A stretch of DNA of 64,000 nt from Herbaspirillum sp. Sphag64. Lineage in GTDB: Bacteria > Pseudomonadota > Gammaproteobacteria > Burkholderiales > Burkholderiaceae_D. The position numbers and the translations under genes were made by a program. The stretch spans positions 62,001 to 126,000 of the forward strand of contig NZ_JACHYE010000010.1 in the NCBI RefSeq assembly GCF_014192645.1, written 5' to 3'. This document shows positions 25,133 to 34,424 of this stretch, piece by piece. The notes under the pieces were generated by a model that searched no databases, was not told the origin of the DNA, and worked only from the letters and a program-made list of their open reading frames with translations. How positions within the stretch are numbered: position 1 is the stretch's first letter; each line of letters starts with the position of its first letter.

Positions 25133-25999
25133 TCAAAAGAAATGGCGCTGCTGCAACGGGCTTTGCGGGAAGTAGCGTTCGCAGGCATTGAGGATGCGAA
25201 TACGCAGGGCAAAGAAGTTGTCGAGGTAGCGCTGGTTGCCGGTTTGCTGGTAGGCCATCTTGAGCGCGTTGAGGGTCATCATCTCGTTCCAGTAGGGGCT
25301 GTAGGAGGCATCAGACCAAGGCATTTTTTCGATGTCGTAAGGGGCGATGTTGATCGACGGGTCTTGCGACAGGATCAGCGAGGCGATTCGCTCAACGATG
25401 AATACCTTCATATTCAGCGGCGACTTCTGGCGGTAGTCGGTGAGTGCATCGATCTCGCGTCCTAGTGGATGCGCAGGGTCTTCGGTGATGGCAAACAGTT
25501 GCTCGGTAAGCGCGAACCATTTGTCCCAGAAGGCTGGTGTGGCGACGAAGTAATTGCAGAAAATGGTGGTCTGCAAATCCATCACGAGATGGTGGAAATC
25601 TATCTCGGCACCGATCTCGCGCAGGAAGCCATCGACCAGTTGCAGCATGCCGGGGTGGTAGCGGTTACCGTGCTCGATGATGTTCAGGTAGCAGGTGGCG
25701 TCCTGGCGGAAGGGCGAAAAGCTGTAGACATCGTAGCCAGGATTGCTGTCGATGAAGTCGCGGACCTTGCCCGAATCAAGCAGTGTCTTGCCATAAAAAA
25801 CCGGAGAGAAGAAGCCGTACAGCTCGTCTCCATTGAGTGCATTGTTGAGCAGAAATTGGCGGATCGGCCAGTATTCGCGCCAGTCTGGGCGTTCGTTGGC
25901 GGTGTTGTCCAGGGGCAGGAAGCCGGGGTCGACCCGGTTTCGGCTCTCTTGGTCGTAATAGATCTGGAAAATATTGGCGATACGGGTTTCGCTACTCAT
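25133..25999 (-). CDS. Unknown protein of the polysaccharide cluster
   Basis: A 288-residue soluble protein that I do not assign to a family. It is rich in aromatic residues (NGDELYGFFSPVFYGKTLLDSG, YDVYSFSPFRQDATCYLNIIEHG) with no membrane segment or signal peptide. The pattern loosely recalls capsule or GT-A-like accessory proteins found with polysaccharide genes. The start overlaps the end of rfbD by 4 bases, so it is translated from the same transcript. A role in sugar transfer is likely from context only. Confidence 0.7.
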   Translation of the reverse strand: MSSETRIANIFQIYYDQESRNRVDPGFLPLDNTANERPDWREYWPIRQFLLNNALNGDELYGFFSPVFYGKTLLDSGKVRDFIDSNPGYDVYSFSPFRQDATCYLNIIEHGNRYHPGMLQLVDGFLREIGAEIDFHHLVMDLQTTIFCNYFVATPAFWDKWFALTEQLFAITEDPAHPLGREIDALTDYRQKSPLNMKVFIVERIASLILSQDPSINIAPYDIEKMPWSDASYSPYWNEMMTLNALKMAYQQTGNQRYLDNFFALRIRILNACERYFPQSPLQQRHFF

Positions 26000-26955
26000 G
26001 TCGGCTCCGCTGGCGCGATATCGGTGTCATAGGGTGCAGGCAATTGCTTGCCGGTCAGTTGTTCCATGCATTGTGCCACTGGCGTTTCCCATGTGGGCAG
26101 TTGTACGCCGAAGCACTGCTCCAGTTTATCGACACACAGGCGCGAATTGCGTGGACGTTGGGCTGCAGTGGGATAGGCGCTGCTTGGTACGGCGTTGATG
26201 GCACCAGGCTGCAGCTTGTGCGGCAGTTGCAGCGCACTTAGCAACTTAACAATGGTTTGTGCATAGTGATGCCATGATGTTTCACCGCGTGCGCTCAGGT
26301 GATAGATGCCGCGGGTTGCTGCCATATGGTCGTGTATCGCTGCTGAGCTTGCCTGTTCCTTGTTTTCCAGCAGGTGCAGGAGGACATCGGCAATCGTGGC
26401 AGTCGAGGTTGGTGCGCCGATCTGATCGGCAACCACATTCATGCTGTCCCGTTCCTGTGCCAGACGCAGGATGGTTTTGAGGAAGTTGCCACCGTGCGTA
26501 CCGTAGACCCAGCTGGTACGGAAGATCCAGTGACGTTCGCAATAACGTGCAATCGCCTGTTCGCCGGCCAGCTTGCTCAGGCCATACACGTTCAGCGGAT
26601 TGGGTTCGGCCTGCTCATCTTTTGGGGTGTTACCGCTGCCGTCAAAGACGTAGTCGGTGGAAAAGTGGATCAGACCGATATTCAGGCGCTGCGCCTGTTG
26701 CGCCAGAATCGCGGGTGCGGCGGCGTTGATGGCATAGGCGGCATGGACCTGGGTTTCGGCCAGATCAACGGCGGTGTAGGCGGCAGCGTTGATGATCAGA
26801 TCGGGCTGTACGGCGTCGATCAAGCTCGTAATGGCAGTGCCGTCTGCCAGGTCCAGCTGCTTGCGAACTGGTGCAATCACTTCACCGTAGACTTGCAGGC
26901 GTGTACTCAGCACATGACCGAGCTGACCTGTGGCGCCGGTGAGAAGCAGTTTCAT
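25996..26955 (-). CDS. rfbD: dTDP-4-dehydrorhamnose reductase
   Basis: A 319-residue extended SDR. It catalyses the last step to dTDP-L-rhamnose. GATGQLGHVLSTRL is the nucleotide-binding loop, HFSTDYVFDGSG the substrate loop, and NPLNVYGLSKLAGEQAI carries the Tyr-x-x-x-Lys dyad, all classical for RfbD/RmlD. It overlaps rfbC by 4 bases (ATGA) and the downstream unknown gene by 4 bases, so the operon is tightly coupled. Confidence 0.97.
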   Translation of the reverse strand: MKLLLTGATGQLGHVLSTRLQVYGEVIAPVRKQLDLADGTAITSLIDAVQPDLIINAAAYTAVDLAETQVHAAYAINAAAPAILAQQAQRLNIGLIHFSTDYVFDGSGNTPKDEQAEPNPLNVYGLSKLAGEQAIARYCERHWIFRTSWVYGTHGGNFLKTILRLAQERDSMNVVADQIGAPTSTATIADVLLHLLENKEQASSAAIHDHMAATRGIYHLSARGETSWHHYAQTIVKLLSALQLPHKLQPGAINAVPSSAYPTAAQRPRNSRLCVDKLEQCFGVQLPTWETPVAQCMEQLTGKQLPAPYDTDIAPAEPT

Positions 26956-27497
26956 GGGAAGACCTCGGCATCGGCGAGCAGGCTGCCTTGCTGATCCTTC
27001 TCGGAGATGATCTTGTCGCCTTCGTATTCCCAGTGGATGCCAATGGCGGGATCGTTCCAGCGGATGCAGCGTTCATGTTCACGCATCCAGTAATCGGTGG
27101 TTTTGTAATGTACCTGGGCGGTTTCGCTGATGGTCACGAAGCCGTGTGCGAAGCCCGGTGGTATCCATAGGTGGCGGTGGTTATCTTCGGACAGGCGCAC
27201 GCTGAACCAGCGACCGAAGGTCGGTGACTGACGGCGGATATCGAGTACGACATCGAGAATCTCACCGCTGCTGACTCGGATCATCTTTCCCTGCGTATGT
27301 TGGATCTGATAGTGCAGGCCACGCAGTACGCCACGTGTACTGAGCGAGCAATTGTCTTGAACAAAGACCGGTGTTTCTCCAGTCACTTGTTCAAATGCGC
27401 GGGCATTGTAGCTTTCGTAGAAATAGCCGCGAGCGTCGCCATGGACGACAGGTTCCAGTATTAGTAATCCGGGCAAGGAAGTGGGAATGGCGCGCAT
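26952..27497 (-). CDS. rfbC: dTDP-4-dehydrorhamnose 3,5-epimerase
   Basis: A 181-residue cupin-fold RmlC. It epimerises dTDP-4-keto-6-deoxyglucose at C3 and C5. Motifs are DARGYFYESYNARAFEQVTG, the catalytic His in GVLRGLHYQ, and WIPPGFAHGF. It lies third in the rfbBACD order, 34 bases after rfbA, and overlaps rfbD by 4 bases. Confidence 0.97.
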   Translation of the reverse strand: MRAIPTSLPGLLILEPVVHGDARGYFYESYNARAFEQVTGETPVFVQDNCSLSTRGVLRGLHYQIQHTQGKMIRVSSGEILDVVLDIRRQSPTFGRWFSVRLSEDNHRHLWIPPGFAHGFVTISETAQVHYKTTDYWMREHERCIRWNDPAIGIHWEYEGDKIISEKDQQGSLLADAEVFP

Positions 27498-27531
27498 GGG
27501 AATGGGTGCTGTTCAAAAGTGGGCGATTGGA

Positions 27532-28455
27532 TCAGGAAAGTAGCTGTAGCAGATACTGGCCATAGGCGTTTTTGCGTAACGGCTGGGCGAGCTTCTCTAA
27601 CTGTGCCGCGTCGATATAGCCACGCCGGTAGGCAACTTCTTCAGGGCAGGCTACCTTGAGTCCCTGGCGTTTTTCAATCGTGGCAATGAACTGACTTGCT
27701 TCAAGGAGTGAGTCATGGGTGCCGGTATCCAGCCAGGCCATGCCACGTCCCATTAGTTCGACCTGTAATTGATCACGTTGCAGGTAGCTGCGGTTGAGGT
27801 CGGTGATTTCCAGTTCGCCTCGGGCAGAAGGGCGCAGCGTGGCGGCGATGTCGCAGGCCTGATGATCGTAGAAATAGAGGCCGGTGACGGCGTAGTTTGA
27901 CTTGGGCTGCGGGGGCTTTTCGATAATGTCGATGGCACGGTGTTGCGCGTCAAACTCGACCACACCGTAACGCTCCGGGTCGTTGACGTGATAGGCAAAG
28001 ATAGTGGCGCCTTCGGTGTTGGTGTCAGCGGTGCGTAACTGCTGCTCAAAGTCGTGGCCATAAAAAATATTGTCACCGAGTACCAGTGCCGAAGGGGCAC
28101 CGTCGATGAAGTTCCGACCAATCAGGAAGGCTTGCGCCAGACCATCCGGTGATGGTTGCACGGCATAGGACAATTGCAGGCCCCATTGTTGACCGTCGCC
28201 AAGCAGCTCGGCAAAGCGCGGTGTGTCCTGTGGGGTGGAGATGATCAGGATCTCGCGTATCCCGGCCAGCATCAGGCTGGTCAGTGGGTAGTAGATCATC
28301 GGCTTGTCGTAGATCGCCATCAATTGCTTGGAGATGACCTGGGTCGCCGGATAAAGCCGTGTGCCGGAACCACCGGCGAGAATGATGCCGCGGCGCTTGC
28401 GACCGTGGCTATCCTGGCTGCCGGTGCTGCCAGTACTAGCGGTGGTTTGCGTCAT
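27532..28455 (-). CDS. rfbA: Glucose-1-phosphate thymidylyltransferase
   Basis: A 307-residue RmlA. It makes dTDP-glucose from dTTP and glucose-1-phosphate. After an unusual Ser/Thr-rich tail ([15 protein letters not shown]) comes the family start [46 protein letters not shown] and [15 protein letters not shown] are further signatures. The N-terminal tail is probably real because the ATG overlaps the rfbB stop by 4 bases, but it is about 20 residues longer than usual. Confidence 0.97.
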   Translation of the reverse strand: MTQTTASTGSTGSQDSHGRKRRGIILAGGSGTRLYPATQVISKQLMAIYDKPMIYYPLTSLMLAGIREILIISTPQDTPRFAELLGDGQQWGLQLSYAVQPSPDGLAQAFLIGRNFIDGAPSALVLGDNIFYGHDFEQQLRTADTNTEGATIFAYHVNDPERYGVVEFDAQHRAIDIIEKPPQPKSNYAVTGLYFYDHQACDIAATLRPSARGELEITDLNRSYLQRDQLQVELMGRGMAWLDTGTHDSLLEASQFIATIEKRQGLKVACPEEVAYRRGYIDAAQLEKLAQPLRKNAYGQYLLQLLS

Positions 28456-29519
28456 GGCGCGTCCTGTTTTCCGTAGTGTTGTTCCAGCCAGTGTAGATAG
28501 TTTCCTGAACGAATACCGGCAACCCAGTCCGGGTGATCGAGGTACCAGCGGACTGTTTTGGCGATGCCGGTGTCGAAGGTTTCCTGTGGCTTCCAGCCCA
28601 GCTCACGTTCGATTTTGCGGGCATCGATGGCGTAGCGGCGGTCGTGCCCGGGACGGTCTTCGATGAAGCGGATCTGATCGCGGTAGCTGCCGGCTGGTTT
28701 TGGTTTGAGTTGATCGAGGATGTCGCACAAGGTCTGTACGACGTCGAGGTTGGTCTTTTCGTTCCAGCCACCGATGTTGTAGGTTTCGCCCGGTTTGCCG
28801 GTTGCCAGTACCTGACGGATGGCAGCGCAGTGATCACTGACGAAGAGCCAGTCTCTGACTTGCTGACCATCGCCATAGATCGGTAGTGGCTTACCGTCGA
28901 GTGCATTGAGAATGACGAGTGGGATCAGCTTTTCCGGGAAGTGATAGGGGCCATAATTGTTGGAGCAATTGGTGGTCAGCGTCGGTAGACCATAGGTGTG
29001 GTGGTAGGCTCGTACCAGATGATCTGACGCTGCCTTGGAAGCCGAATAAGGACTATTGGGGGCATATGCCGTGGTTTCGCTGAAGGGCGCATCCTGCGGG
29101 CCTAGCGTGCCATAGACTTCGTCGGTAGATACATGCAGGAAACGGAACTGCTGCTGCTCTTCTACGGGCAGTCCAGCGTAGTAGTGCCGTGCATTTTCCA
29201 GCAAATTGAAGGTGCCGTTCACATTGGTATGGATGAATTCACCCGGGCTGTGGATGGAACGGTCAACGTGGCTTTCGGCTGCGAAGTGCACAATCGCACG
29301 TGGCGTATGACGGGCAAACAGGGCGCTGATGGTCTCTCGGTCGGCGATGTCTGCCTGGACGAAATGGTAGCGTGCGTCGCCATCCAGGCTGCTCAGGTTA
29401 TAGGGGTTGCCGGCGTAGGTCAGCTTGTCGATATTGAGCACGGGCTCATTTTGCCCGGCCAGAAAATCGAGAATGAAATTGCTGCCGATGAAGCCAGCAC
29501 CGCCTGTCACAAAGATCAT
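28452..29519 (-). CDS. rfbB: dTDP-glucose 4,6-dehydratase
   Basis: A 355-residue extended SDR of normal length. It converts dTDP-glucose to dTDP-4-keto-6-deoxyglucose. [11 protein letters not shown] binds NAD; STDEVYG, with the catalytic Asp-Glu, and [12 protein letters not shown], with Tyr-x-x-x-Lys, are the RfbB active-site motifs. It is the first of the four rhamnose genes, 40 bases after galE, and overlaps rfbA by 4 bases. Confidence 0.97.
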   Translation of the reverse strand: MIFVTGGAGFIGSNFILDFLAGQNEPVLNIDKLTYAGNPYNLSSLDGDARYHFVQADIADRETISALFARHTPRAIVHFAAESHVDRSIHSPGEFIHTNVNGTFNLLENARHYYAGLPVEEQQQFRFLHVSTDEVYGTLGPQDAPFSETTAYAPNSPYSASKAASDHLVRAYHHTYGLPTLTTNCSNNYGPYHFPEKLIPLVILNALDGKPLPIYGDGQQVRDWLFVSDHCAAIRQVLATGKPGETYNIGGWNEKTNLDVVQTLCDILDQLKPKPAGSYRDQIRFIEDRPGHDRRYAIDARKIERELGWKPQETFDTGIAKTVRWYLDHPDWVAGIRSGNYLHWLEQHYGKQDAP

Positions 29520-29559
29520 GAGTCAATCGCCTGTAAGTTACTGATGGATTAATAGTGAA

Positions 29560-30570
29560 TTAATGGTGAAAACCGTCGGGGTTGTTACTTTGCCAGCGCC
29601 AGCTATCTGCACACATGGTTGCCAGCGAACGCGTCGCTCGCCATTCAAGTAGGGTATTTGCCAATGTTACATCGGCATAGTAGGCAGGAACATCGCCTGC
29701 GCGACGTGCGGAAATATTGTAGCGAAGGGGCTTGCCGCAGGCCTGTTCAAATGCGTGGATGACCTCCAGCACGCTATGGCCCTTGCCGGTGCCAAGGTTG
29801 ATAGCGCGGCATTGCGGTTGTTGCAGGTACGTCAATGCATGCAGATGACCGGCCGCCAGATCGACAACGTGAATAAAGTCCCTGACACACGTACCATCGG
29901 GCGTGTCATAGTCGCCGCCCCATACTTGGAGCTCGTCGCGTTTACCGATGGCGACCTGCGTCAGAAATGGCATCAGATTATTGGGAATACCATTTGGGTT
30001 TTCACCGATCAGACCACTCTCATGCGCACCTACGGGGTTGAAGTAACGCAGTAGTGCAATATGCCAGTCAGGATGCGCAACATAATAATCGCGCAAGATA
30101 TCCTCGATCATGATCTTGCTGCGCCCATAAGGGTTACTGGCGCTGAGTGGATGTTGTTCGTCAAAGGGCAGATACTGAGGATTGCCATAGACCGTGGCGG
30201 AAGAGCTGAAAATCAGTGTCTTCAGGCCCACTGACTGCATCGCTTGAAGCAGGCGCAGTGTGCCGACCACATTGTTATCAACGTATTCCAGAGGCTTTGC
30301 TACCGACTCACCGACTGCCTTCAATCCCGCAAAATGGATAACGGCATCGCAATGATAGTCACGCAGGGTAGCCTCAACCGTGGCGCGGTCGCGCACATCT
30401 GCGCGTACCAGCTGCAGGGATTTCCCTGTGATGGTTTGTACGCGTTCCACGGCCGCAGGAACGCTATTGCTGAAATTGTCCAGCACGACAACGTGATGCC
30501 CGGCGTTGAGCAATTCCACGCAGGTATGGGTTCCGATATAACCAGCACCGCCGGTGACGAGAATATTCAT
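29560..30570 (-). CDS. galE: UDP-glucose 4-epimerase
   Basis: A 336-residue GalE, from ATG 30570; the open frame extends 21 residues upstream without a family match. It interconverts UDP-glucose and UDP-galactose. NILVTGGAGYIGTHTCVELL is the NAD loop, FSSSATVYGNPQYLP and NPYGRSKIMIEDIL give the Ser and Tyr-x-x-x-Lys residues, and ALLRYFNPVGAH is a GalE hallmark. It lies between rfbG and rfbB in the same direction. Confidence 0.96.
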   Translation of the reverse strand: MNILVTGGAGYIGTHTCVELLNAGHHVVVLDNFSNSVPAAVERVQTITGKSLQLVRADVRDRATVEATLRDYHCDAVIHFAGLKAVGESVAKPLEYVDNNVVGTLRLLQAMQSVGLKTLIFSSSATVYGNPQYLPFDEQHPLSASNPYGRSKIMIEDILRDYYVAHPDWHIALLRYFNPVGAHESGLIGENPNGIPNNLMPFLTQVAIGKRDELQVWGGDYDTPDGTCVRDFIHVVDLAAGHLHALTYLQQPQCRAINLGTGKGHSVLEVIHAFEQACGKPLRYNISARRAGDVPAYYADVTLANTLLEWRATRSLATMCADSWRWQSNNPDGFHH

Positions 30571-30607
30571 AGTGCTGCGCTTGCAGTTGTCAGTGAGCGC
30601 CGCCGGA

Positions 30608-31693
30608 TCAAGACAGACTCTGATAGAACTCAATCTGGCTTTCGCTCAAGCTGCGCAAGTCTTCGTTGTTGATGTAGCCGGCATACCAGGTGGCAGTTAG
30701 TTCCAGCGCTGTATAGAGTTCCATGCGCGGGATCCAGTTCAGTCGCTGGCGGGCCTTGGAAATATCCAGACGGACGAAGGCGGTTTCATCTGGCGGCGTG
30801 GTGACGCCGGATTGCAGACTGACTTCGATCGGTTCGACATCGTTCTGATGCAGCGCATGATTGAAGGTGGCACATAACTGGGCAACCGTTTGCAGATCCG
30901 TATCGGCCGGACCGAAGTTCCAGGCAGTCGCGTAGGCATGACCGCCTTCAAACAGCTTTTGTGCGACCTGCAGATAGCCCGAGATCGGCTCCAGCACAAA
31001 CTGCCAAGGGCGGATGGCATGGGGATTGCGGATCTTGATCGGTTCTTCTTTTTCCAGGGCCCGGATAAAGTCGGGGATCAGTCGGTCGCTGGAAAAGTCA
31101 CCGCCACCGATGACATTGCCTGCCCGCACCGTAGCGACGGCAGCGCAGTTCTCGGGATCCTTGCTAAAGTAAGAGCGACGGTAGGCTGAAGTAACCAGTT
31201 CGGCAGCACCTTTGCTGCTGCTGTAAGGGTCGTGCCCACCCATTGGGTCATCTTCCCGGTAGCCCCATAGCCATTCGCGGTTTTCATAGCATTTGTCGCT
31301 GGTAACGATCACGGCTGCACGCACGCTAGGCGTCTGTCTTACCGCCTCCAGCACATGGGCAGTTCCCATGATGTTGGTGGAGAAGGTATCGATCGGCGCC
31401 AGCAAGGCATCGCGCGCCAGCGGCTGTGCTGCCAGATGGAAGACGATGTCGGGCTGTGCCGCTGCCAGGGACTCGGTCAGATGCTTGAGGTCGCGTACAT
31501 CACCGGTGGTGGTCTCTACGCTGTTGTTAAGACGTGCCAGATGGAACAGGCTGGGGCTGGTCGGCGCCGGCAGCGAGTAACCCACCACGTCGGCACCCCA
31601 ACGATGTAGCCATAGTGCCAGCCAGCTGCCGATGAAGCCGGTGTGGCCGGTAATGAAAACGCGTTTGTCACGCCAGAAATGTGCTGCCATCAA
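30608..31693 (-). CDS. rfbG: CDP-glucose 4,6-dehydratase
   Basis: A 361-residue SDR matching RfbG/AscB. It converts CDP-glucose to CDP-4-keto-6-deoxyglucose, a precursor of 3,6-dideoxyhexoses. It shows FITGHTGFIGSWLALWLHRWGADVVGYSL, VIVTSDKCYENREW and DPYSSSKGAAELVTSAYR, all typical of this subfamily rather than RfbB. It is the first gene of the galE-rfbBACD unit. The usual partners (CDP-glucose synthase rfbF and dehydrase rfbH) are not in the window, so it may depend on a distant locus. Confidence 0.92.
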   Translation of the reverse strand: MMAAHFWRDKRVFITGHTGFIGSWLALWLHRWGADVVGYSLPAPTSPSLFHLARLNNSVETTTGDVRDLKHLTESLAAAQPDIVFHLAAQPLARDALLAPIDTFSTNIMGTAHVLEAVRQTPSVRAAVIVTSDKCYENREWLWGYREDDPMGGHDPYSSSKGAAELVTSAYRRSYFSKDPENCAAVATVRAGNVIGGGDFSSDRLIPDFIRALEKEEPIKIRNPHAIRPWQFVLEPISGYLQVAQKLFEGGHAYATAWNFGPADTDLQTVAQLCATFNHALHQNDVEPIEVSLQSGVTTPPDETAFVRLDISKARQRLNWIPRMELYTALELTATWYAGYINNEDLRSLSESQIEFYQSLS

Positions 31694-32094
31694 ACATCCT
31701 CATGCACCAGGTTGACTGTGTCGGGCATGTGCAGAGAGTGCAACCGGAGCGGCATCCCTGAGGATGCACAGTCTCCGTCACATCGTTACTTGCTGAGGCA
31801 TTACCTCAGTCCCCCTGCTGCAGTCACGACTTTGATACAGGGCTGACGCACAATGCAACCAGTGTGTCTCGCGTTTTGGTTGATTGCATTTGGCCTCAGT
31901 CCTGCCGTCATTAATGATCTTGTTGTACTGTCAGCGATTGCTACCCGTATTGGCAGCAAACCTGCTGACAGACAAATTAAATCATGCGGTGGAGGGGCTT
32001 CAAGCGAGGAGTAAGGGGGTATTTATTGGCTAATCCACATGAATATGGCGTGGATCAGCACAATAGTTTTAGATTTGCTGCAGCGAAGCCGGTA
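31694..32094. other. Non-coding gap between rfbG and ttcA
   Basis: No supported gene. It should contain the promoter for the leftward rfbG-galE-rfb operon. A separated inverted repeat CATCCTCA (31695) / TGAGGATG (31759) lies near the rfbG start. The end of ttcA faces in from the right. Confidence 0.5.
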
Positions 32095-33057
32095 TCAATC
32101 CTGCAGATACAGGGAAATGACATTGGCAGTCTCGCCGCTACCGGTGGCGCAGGGTTCTTCATCAAACGCGATATCGCCATTGGCATCGGCTTCGCCGGTG
32201 GCCTTGAGGTTGGCAAAGTCGAACAGTTTGCGGTCCATCAAGTGCGAGGGTGCAGCGGTGGAGAGTGAGGCAAAGATGTTGTCCACCCGGCCTGGATATT
32301 TCTTCTCCCATTCCCGCATGAGGCCCTTGATCTGCTTGCGTTGCAGGTTTTCCTGGCTGCCACAGAGGTCACAGGGGATGATCGGGAACTGCTTCACTTC
32401 AGCATAGCGGGTGAGATCGGCTTCCTTGACGTAGGCCAGGGGACGAATCACGATCTGTTTGCCGTCGTCAGATTGCAGCTTGGGTGGCATACCCTTGAGT
32501 TTGCCGCCGAAGAACATGTTCAGGAAGAAGGTTTCCAGTATGTCGTCGCGATGATGCCCAAGGGCAATTTTTGTTGCGCCGAGTTCGGTGGCAACCCGGT
32601 ACAGAATCCCGCGCCGCAGACGTGAACAAAGCGCACAGGTGGTTTTTCCCTCTGGTACGACGCGCTTGACGATACTGTAGGTATCCTGATTTTCGATGTG
32701 ATAAGCCACTCCTAACTTCTCAAGATAGGCAGGCAATACGTCGGCCGGGAAGTTCGGCTGCTTCTGGTCCAGATTGACGGCGATGATGTCAAAGTGGATC
32801 GGTGCCCGTTCGCGCAGGGTCAGCAGAATATCCAGCAGCGCGTAGCTATCCTTGCCACCGGATAGGCAGACCATGATCTTGTCGCCGTCTTCGATCATGT
32901 TGTAGTCGCCAATCGCCTGGCCGGTCAGACGGCACAGGCGCTTGTGCAGCTTGTTGTTTTCGTAAGCGATTTTCTCGGCTTGTTTCTGGGTCAGCTGCTG
33001 CTGTTCTGTTTGCTGCTGGCCGTCAGCCGGAGCGGCATGTTCGAGCACTTGATTCAT
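32095..33057 (-). CDS. ttcA: tRNA 2-thiocytidine(32) synthetase TtcA
   Basis: A 320-residue PP-loop ATPase. It thiolates cytidine 32 of certain tRNAs using a [4Fe-4S] cluster. [14 protein letters not shown] is the PP loop; [16 protein letters not shown] and [16 protein letters not shown] are the two Cys-x-x-Cys motifs that hold the cluster. An extra Gln-rich stretch ([15 protein letters not shown]) leads the protein. It is followed by folB on the same strand. Confidence 0.96.
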   Translation of the reverse strand: MNQVLEHAAPADGQQQTEQQQLTQKQAEKIAYENNKLHKRLCRLTGQAIGDYNMIEDGDKIMVCLSGGKDSYALLDILLTLRERAPIHFDIIAVNLDQKQPNFPADVLPAYLEKLGVAYHIENQDTYSIVKRVVPEGKTTCALCSRLRRGILYRVATELGATKIALGHHRDDILETFFLNMFFGGKLKGMPPKLQSDDGKQIVIRPLAYVKEADLTRYAEVKQFPIIPCDLCGSQENLQRKQIKGLMREWEKKYPGRVDNIFASLSTAAPSHLMDRKLFDFANLKATGEADANGDIAFDEEPCATGSGETANVISLYLQD

Positions 33058-33119
33058 GGCTAGTCCTGCAATAGTGGGTCAGACAAGGCGGCGTCTGATC
33101 AATCTGATAAATTGGATAA

Positions 33120-33515
33120 TTAAGACAATGACTTGACGCGGAAGACTTCCACGCCAACCGCATCACAGTCCGGGTAGACGTCTGGTTTTTCGGTCGAGAC
33201 ACGTACTGCGCGTACCTTGGGATGTGCCAGCATGGAGGTGACGACATCATCGCATAAGGTTTCCTGCAGATGGATATGGCCTTGTGCCATGCGCGCTGCG
33301 ATGGTGCTGCGGATGAAGTCATAGTCCACCACTTCTTGCAGCAGGTCATCTTTTGGTGTCGACTCAGCCAGCGGAATGAACAGATCGACATTGATCAGGA
33401 TGCGCTGTTCACCTTTCTTTTCGAATTCGTGCACGCCAATGTTGATCAGCACCTCGTAGTTGCGCAGGAACAGGCGGCGGCAATCGTTTAATTCAGGATG
33501 AGAAAGAGAGAACAT
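33120..33515 (-). CDS. folB: Dihydroneopterin aldolase
   Basis: A 131-residue FolB from the ATG at 33515 (three residues inside the longest frame). It cleaves dihydroneopterin to 6-hydroxymethyldihydropterin in folate synthesis. It shows IGVHEFEKKGEQRILINVDLFIP with the catalytic/pterin-binding Glu, and DYDFIRSTIAARM. The order SDR-folB-ttcA, all leftward, links it to the pteridine-reductase-like gene upstream. Confidence 0.92.
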   Translation of the reverse strand: MFSLSHPELNDCRRLFLRNYEVLINIGVHEFEKKGEQRILINVDLFIPLAESTPKDDLLQEVVDYDFIRSTIAARMAQGHIHLQETLCDDVVTSMLAHPKVRAVRVSTEKPDVYPDCDAVGVEVFRVKSLS

Positions 33516-33566
33516 GATTTCCAAAAAAGTGAGTGTTGATGCATAGACAATCTTGCTGCGATTGGC

Positions 33567-34340
33567 TTATTTGGCGATGAACATGACATCGCGTTGCAGC
33601 GGTATCAGATGCTGGCCGCCATCGACCAGTATCGTGGTCCCGGTCATGGCGGCTGCTGTTGCTGCAAAGCAGACCGCAGCGGCCACATCATCTGGGGTAC
33701 TGCTCTTGCCCAGCGGTGTAACCTGATGGGCTTGTTCGAACTGATCCGGGGTCTGATCGCCGGATACCATGGTAATGCCCGGTGCGACACCGACTACCCG
33801 CACTTTTGGCGCCAGCGCTTGTGCCAGCAAGGTGGTGGCGCTCAGCAAGGCTGCCTTGGATAGCGTGTAGGACAGAAAATCGGGATTGGGATTGTACAGC
33901 TTCTGGTCCAGCAGGTTCACCACTACCGACTGCTGACCCGCTGGCGTGGCTTCAAACAGGGACTGCGCCAGCAGTACAGGGGCTGCCAGATTGGCATGCA
34001 TATGCCGGTCTAGTGATGTTGTGGAGAAATTTTCTGCCAGATCATGTTCGAACAGCGAAGCATTGTTCACTATGCAACGTACCGGCCCCAACTGCGCCGC
34101 TTGTGCGATCAGGGATTTGACACCCGATTCATCGGCCAGCTCGCATTGCAGTGCGATCGCACGTCGTCCGAGTGCGGTGATTTCTTTCACCAGCTGCAGT
34201 GCTTCGGTACGCGACTTGCCATAATGCACGGCAATGTCCCAACCATCACGCGCCAGCGCCAGCGCAATGATGCGGCCGATACGCTTGGCTGCGCCGGTGA
34301 CCAGGGCAACTTGTTGTCGAGATGGATGCATGGCTTTCAT
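33567..34340 (-). CDS. SDR family oxidoreductase, probable dihydromonapterin/pteridine reductase
   Basis: A 257-residue classical SDR. VALVTGAAKRIGRIIALALARDGWDIAVHYG is the NADP loop in the arginine-containing form (TGxxxRIG) characteristic of pteridine reductases. NNASLFEHD, and FLSYTLSKAALLSAT with Tyr-x-x-x-Lys, complete the active site. Its place directly before folB supports a role in reducing pterins. The start could be 34340 or 34331. Confidence 0.85.
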   Translation of the reverse strand: MKAMHPSRQQVALVTGAAKRIGRIIALALARDGWDIAVHYGKSRTEALQLVKEITALGRRAIALQCELADESGVKSLIAQAAQLGPVRCIVNNASLFEHDLAENFSTTSLDRHMHANLAAPVLLAQSLFEATPAGQQSVVVNLLDQKLYNPNPDFLSYTLSKAALLSATTLLAQALAPKVRVVGVAPGITMVSGDQTPDQFEQAHQVTPLGKSSTPDDVAAAVCFAATAAAMTGTTILVDGGQHLIPLQRDVMFIAK

Positions 34341-34424
34341 TTCATGTCGGAATCGGGTGCCGCGAGATAGCGCTCACCCCGGTAATCGAAAAACACAGCG
34401 GCGGTTTCACATACAATACGCCCC

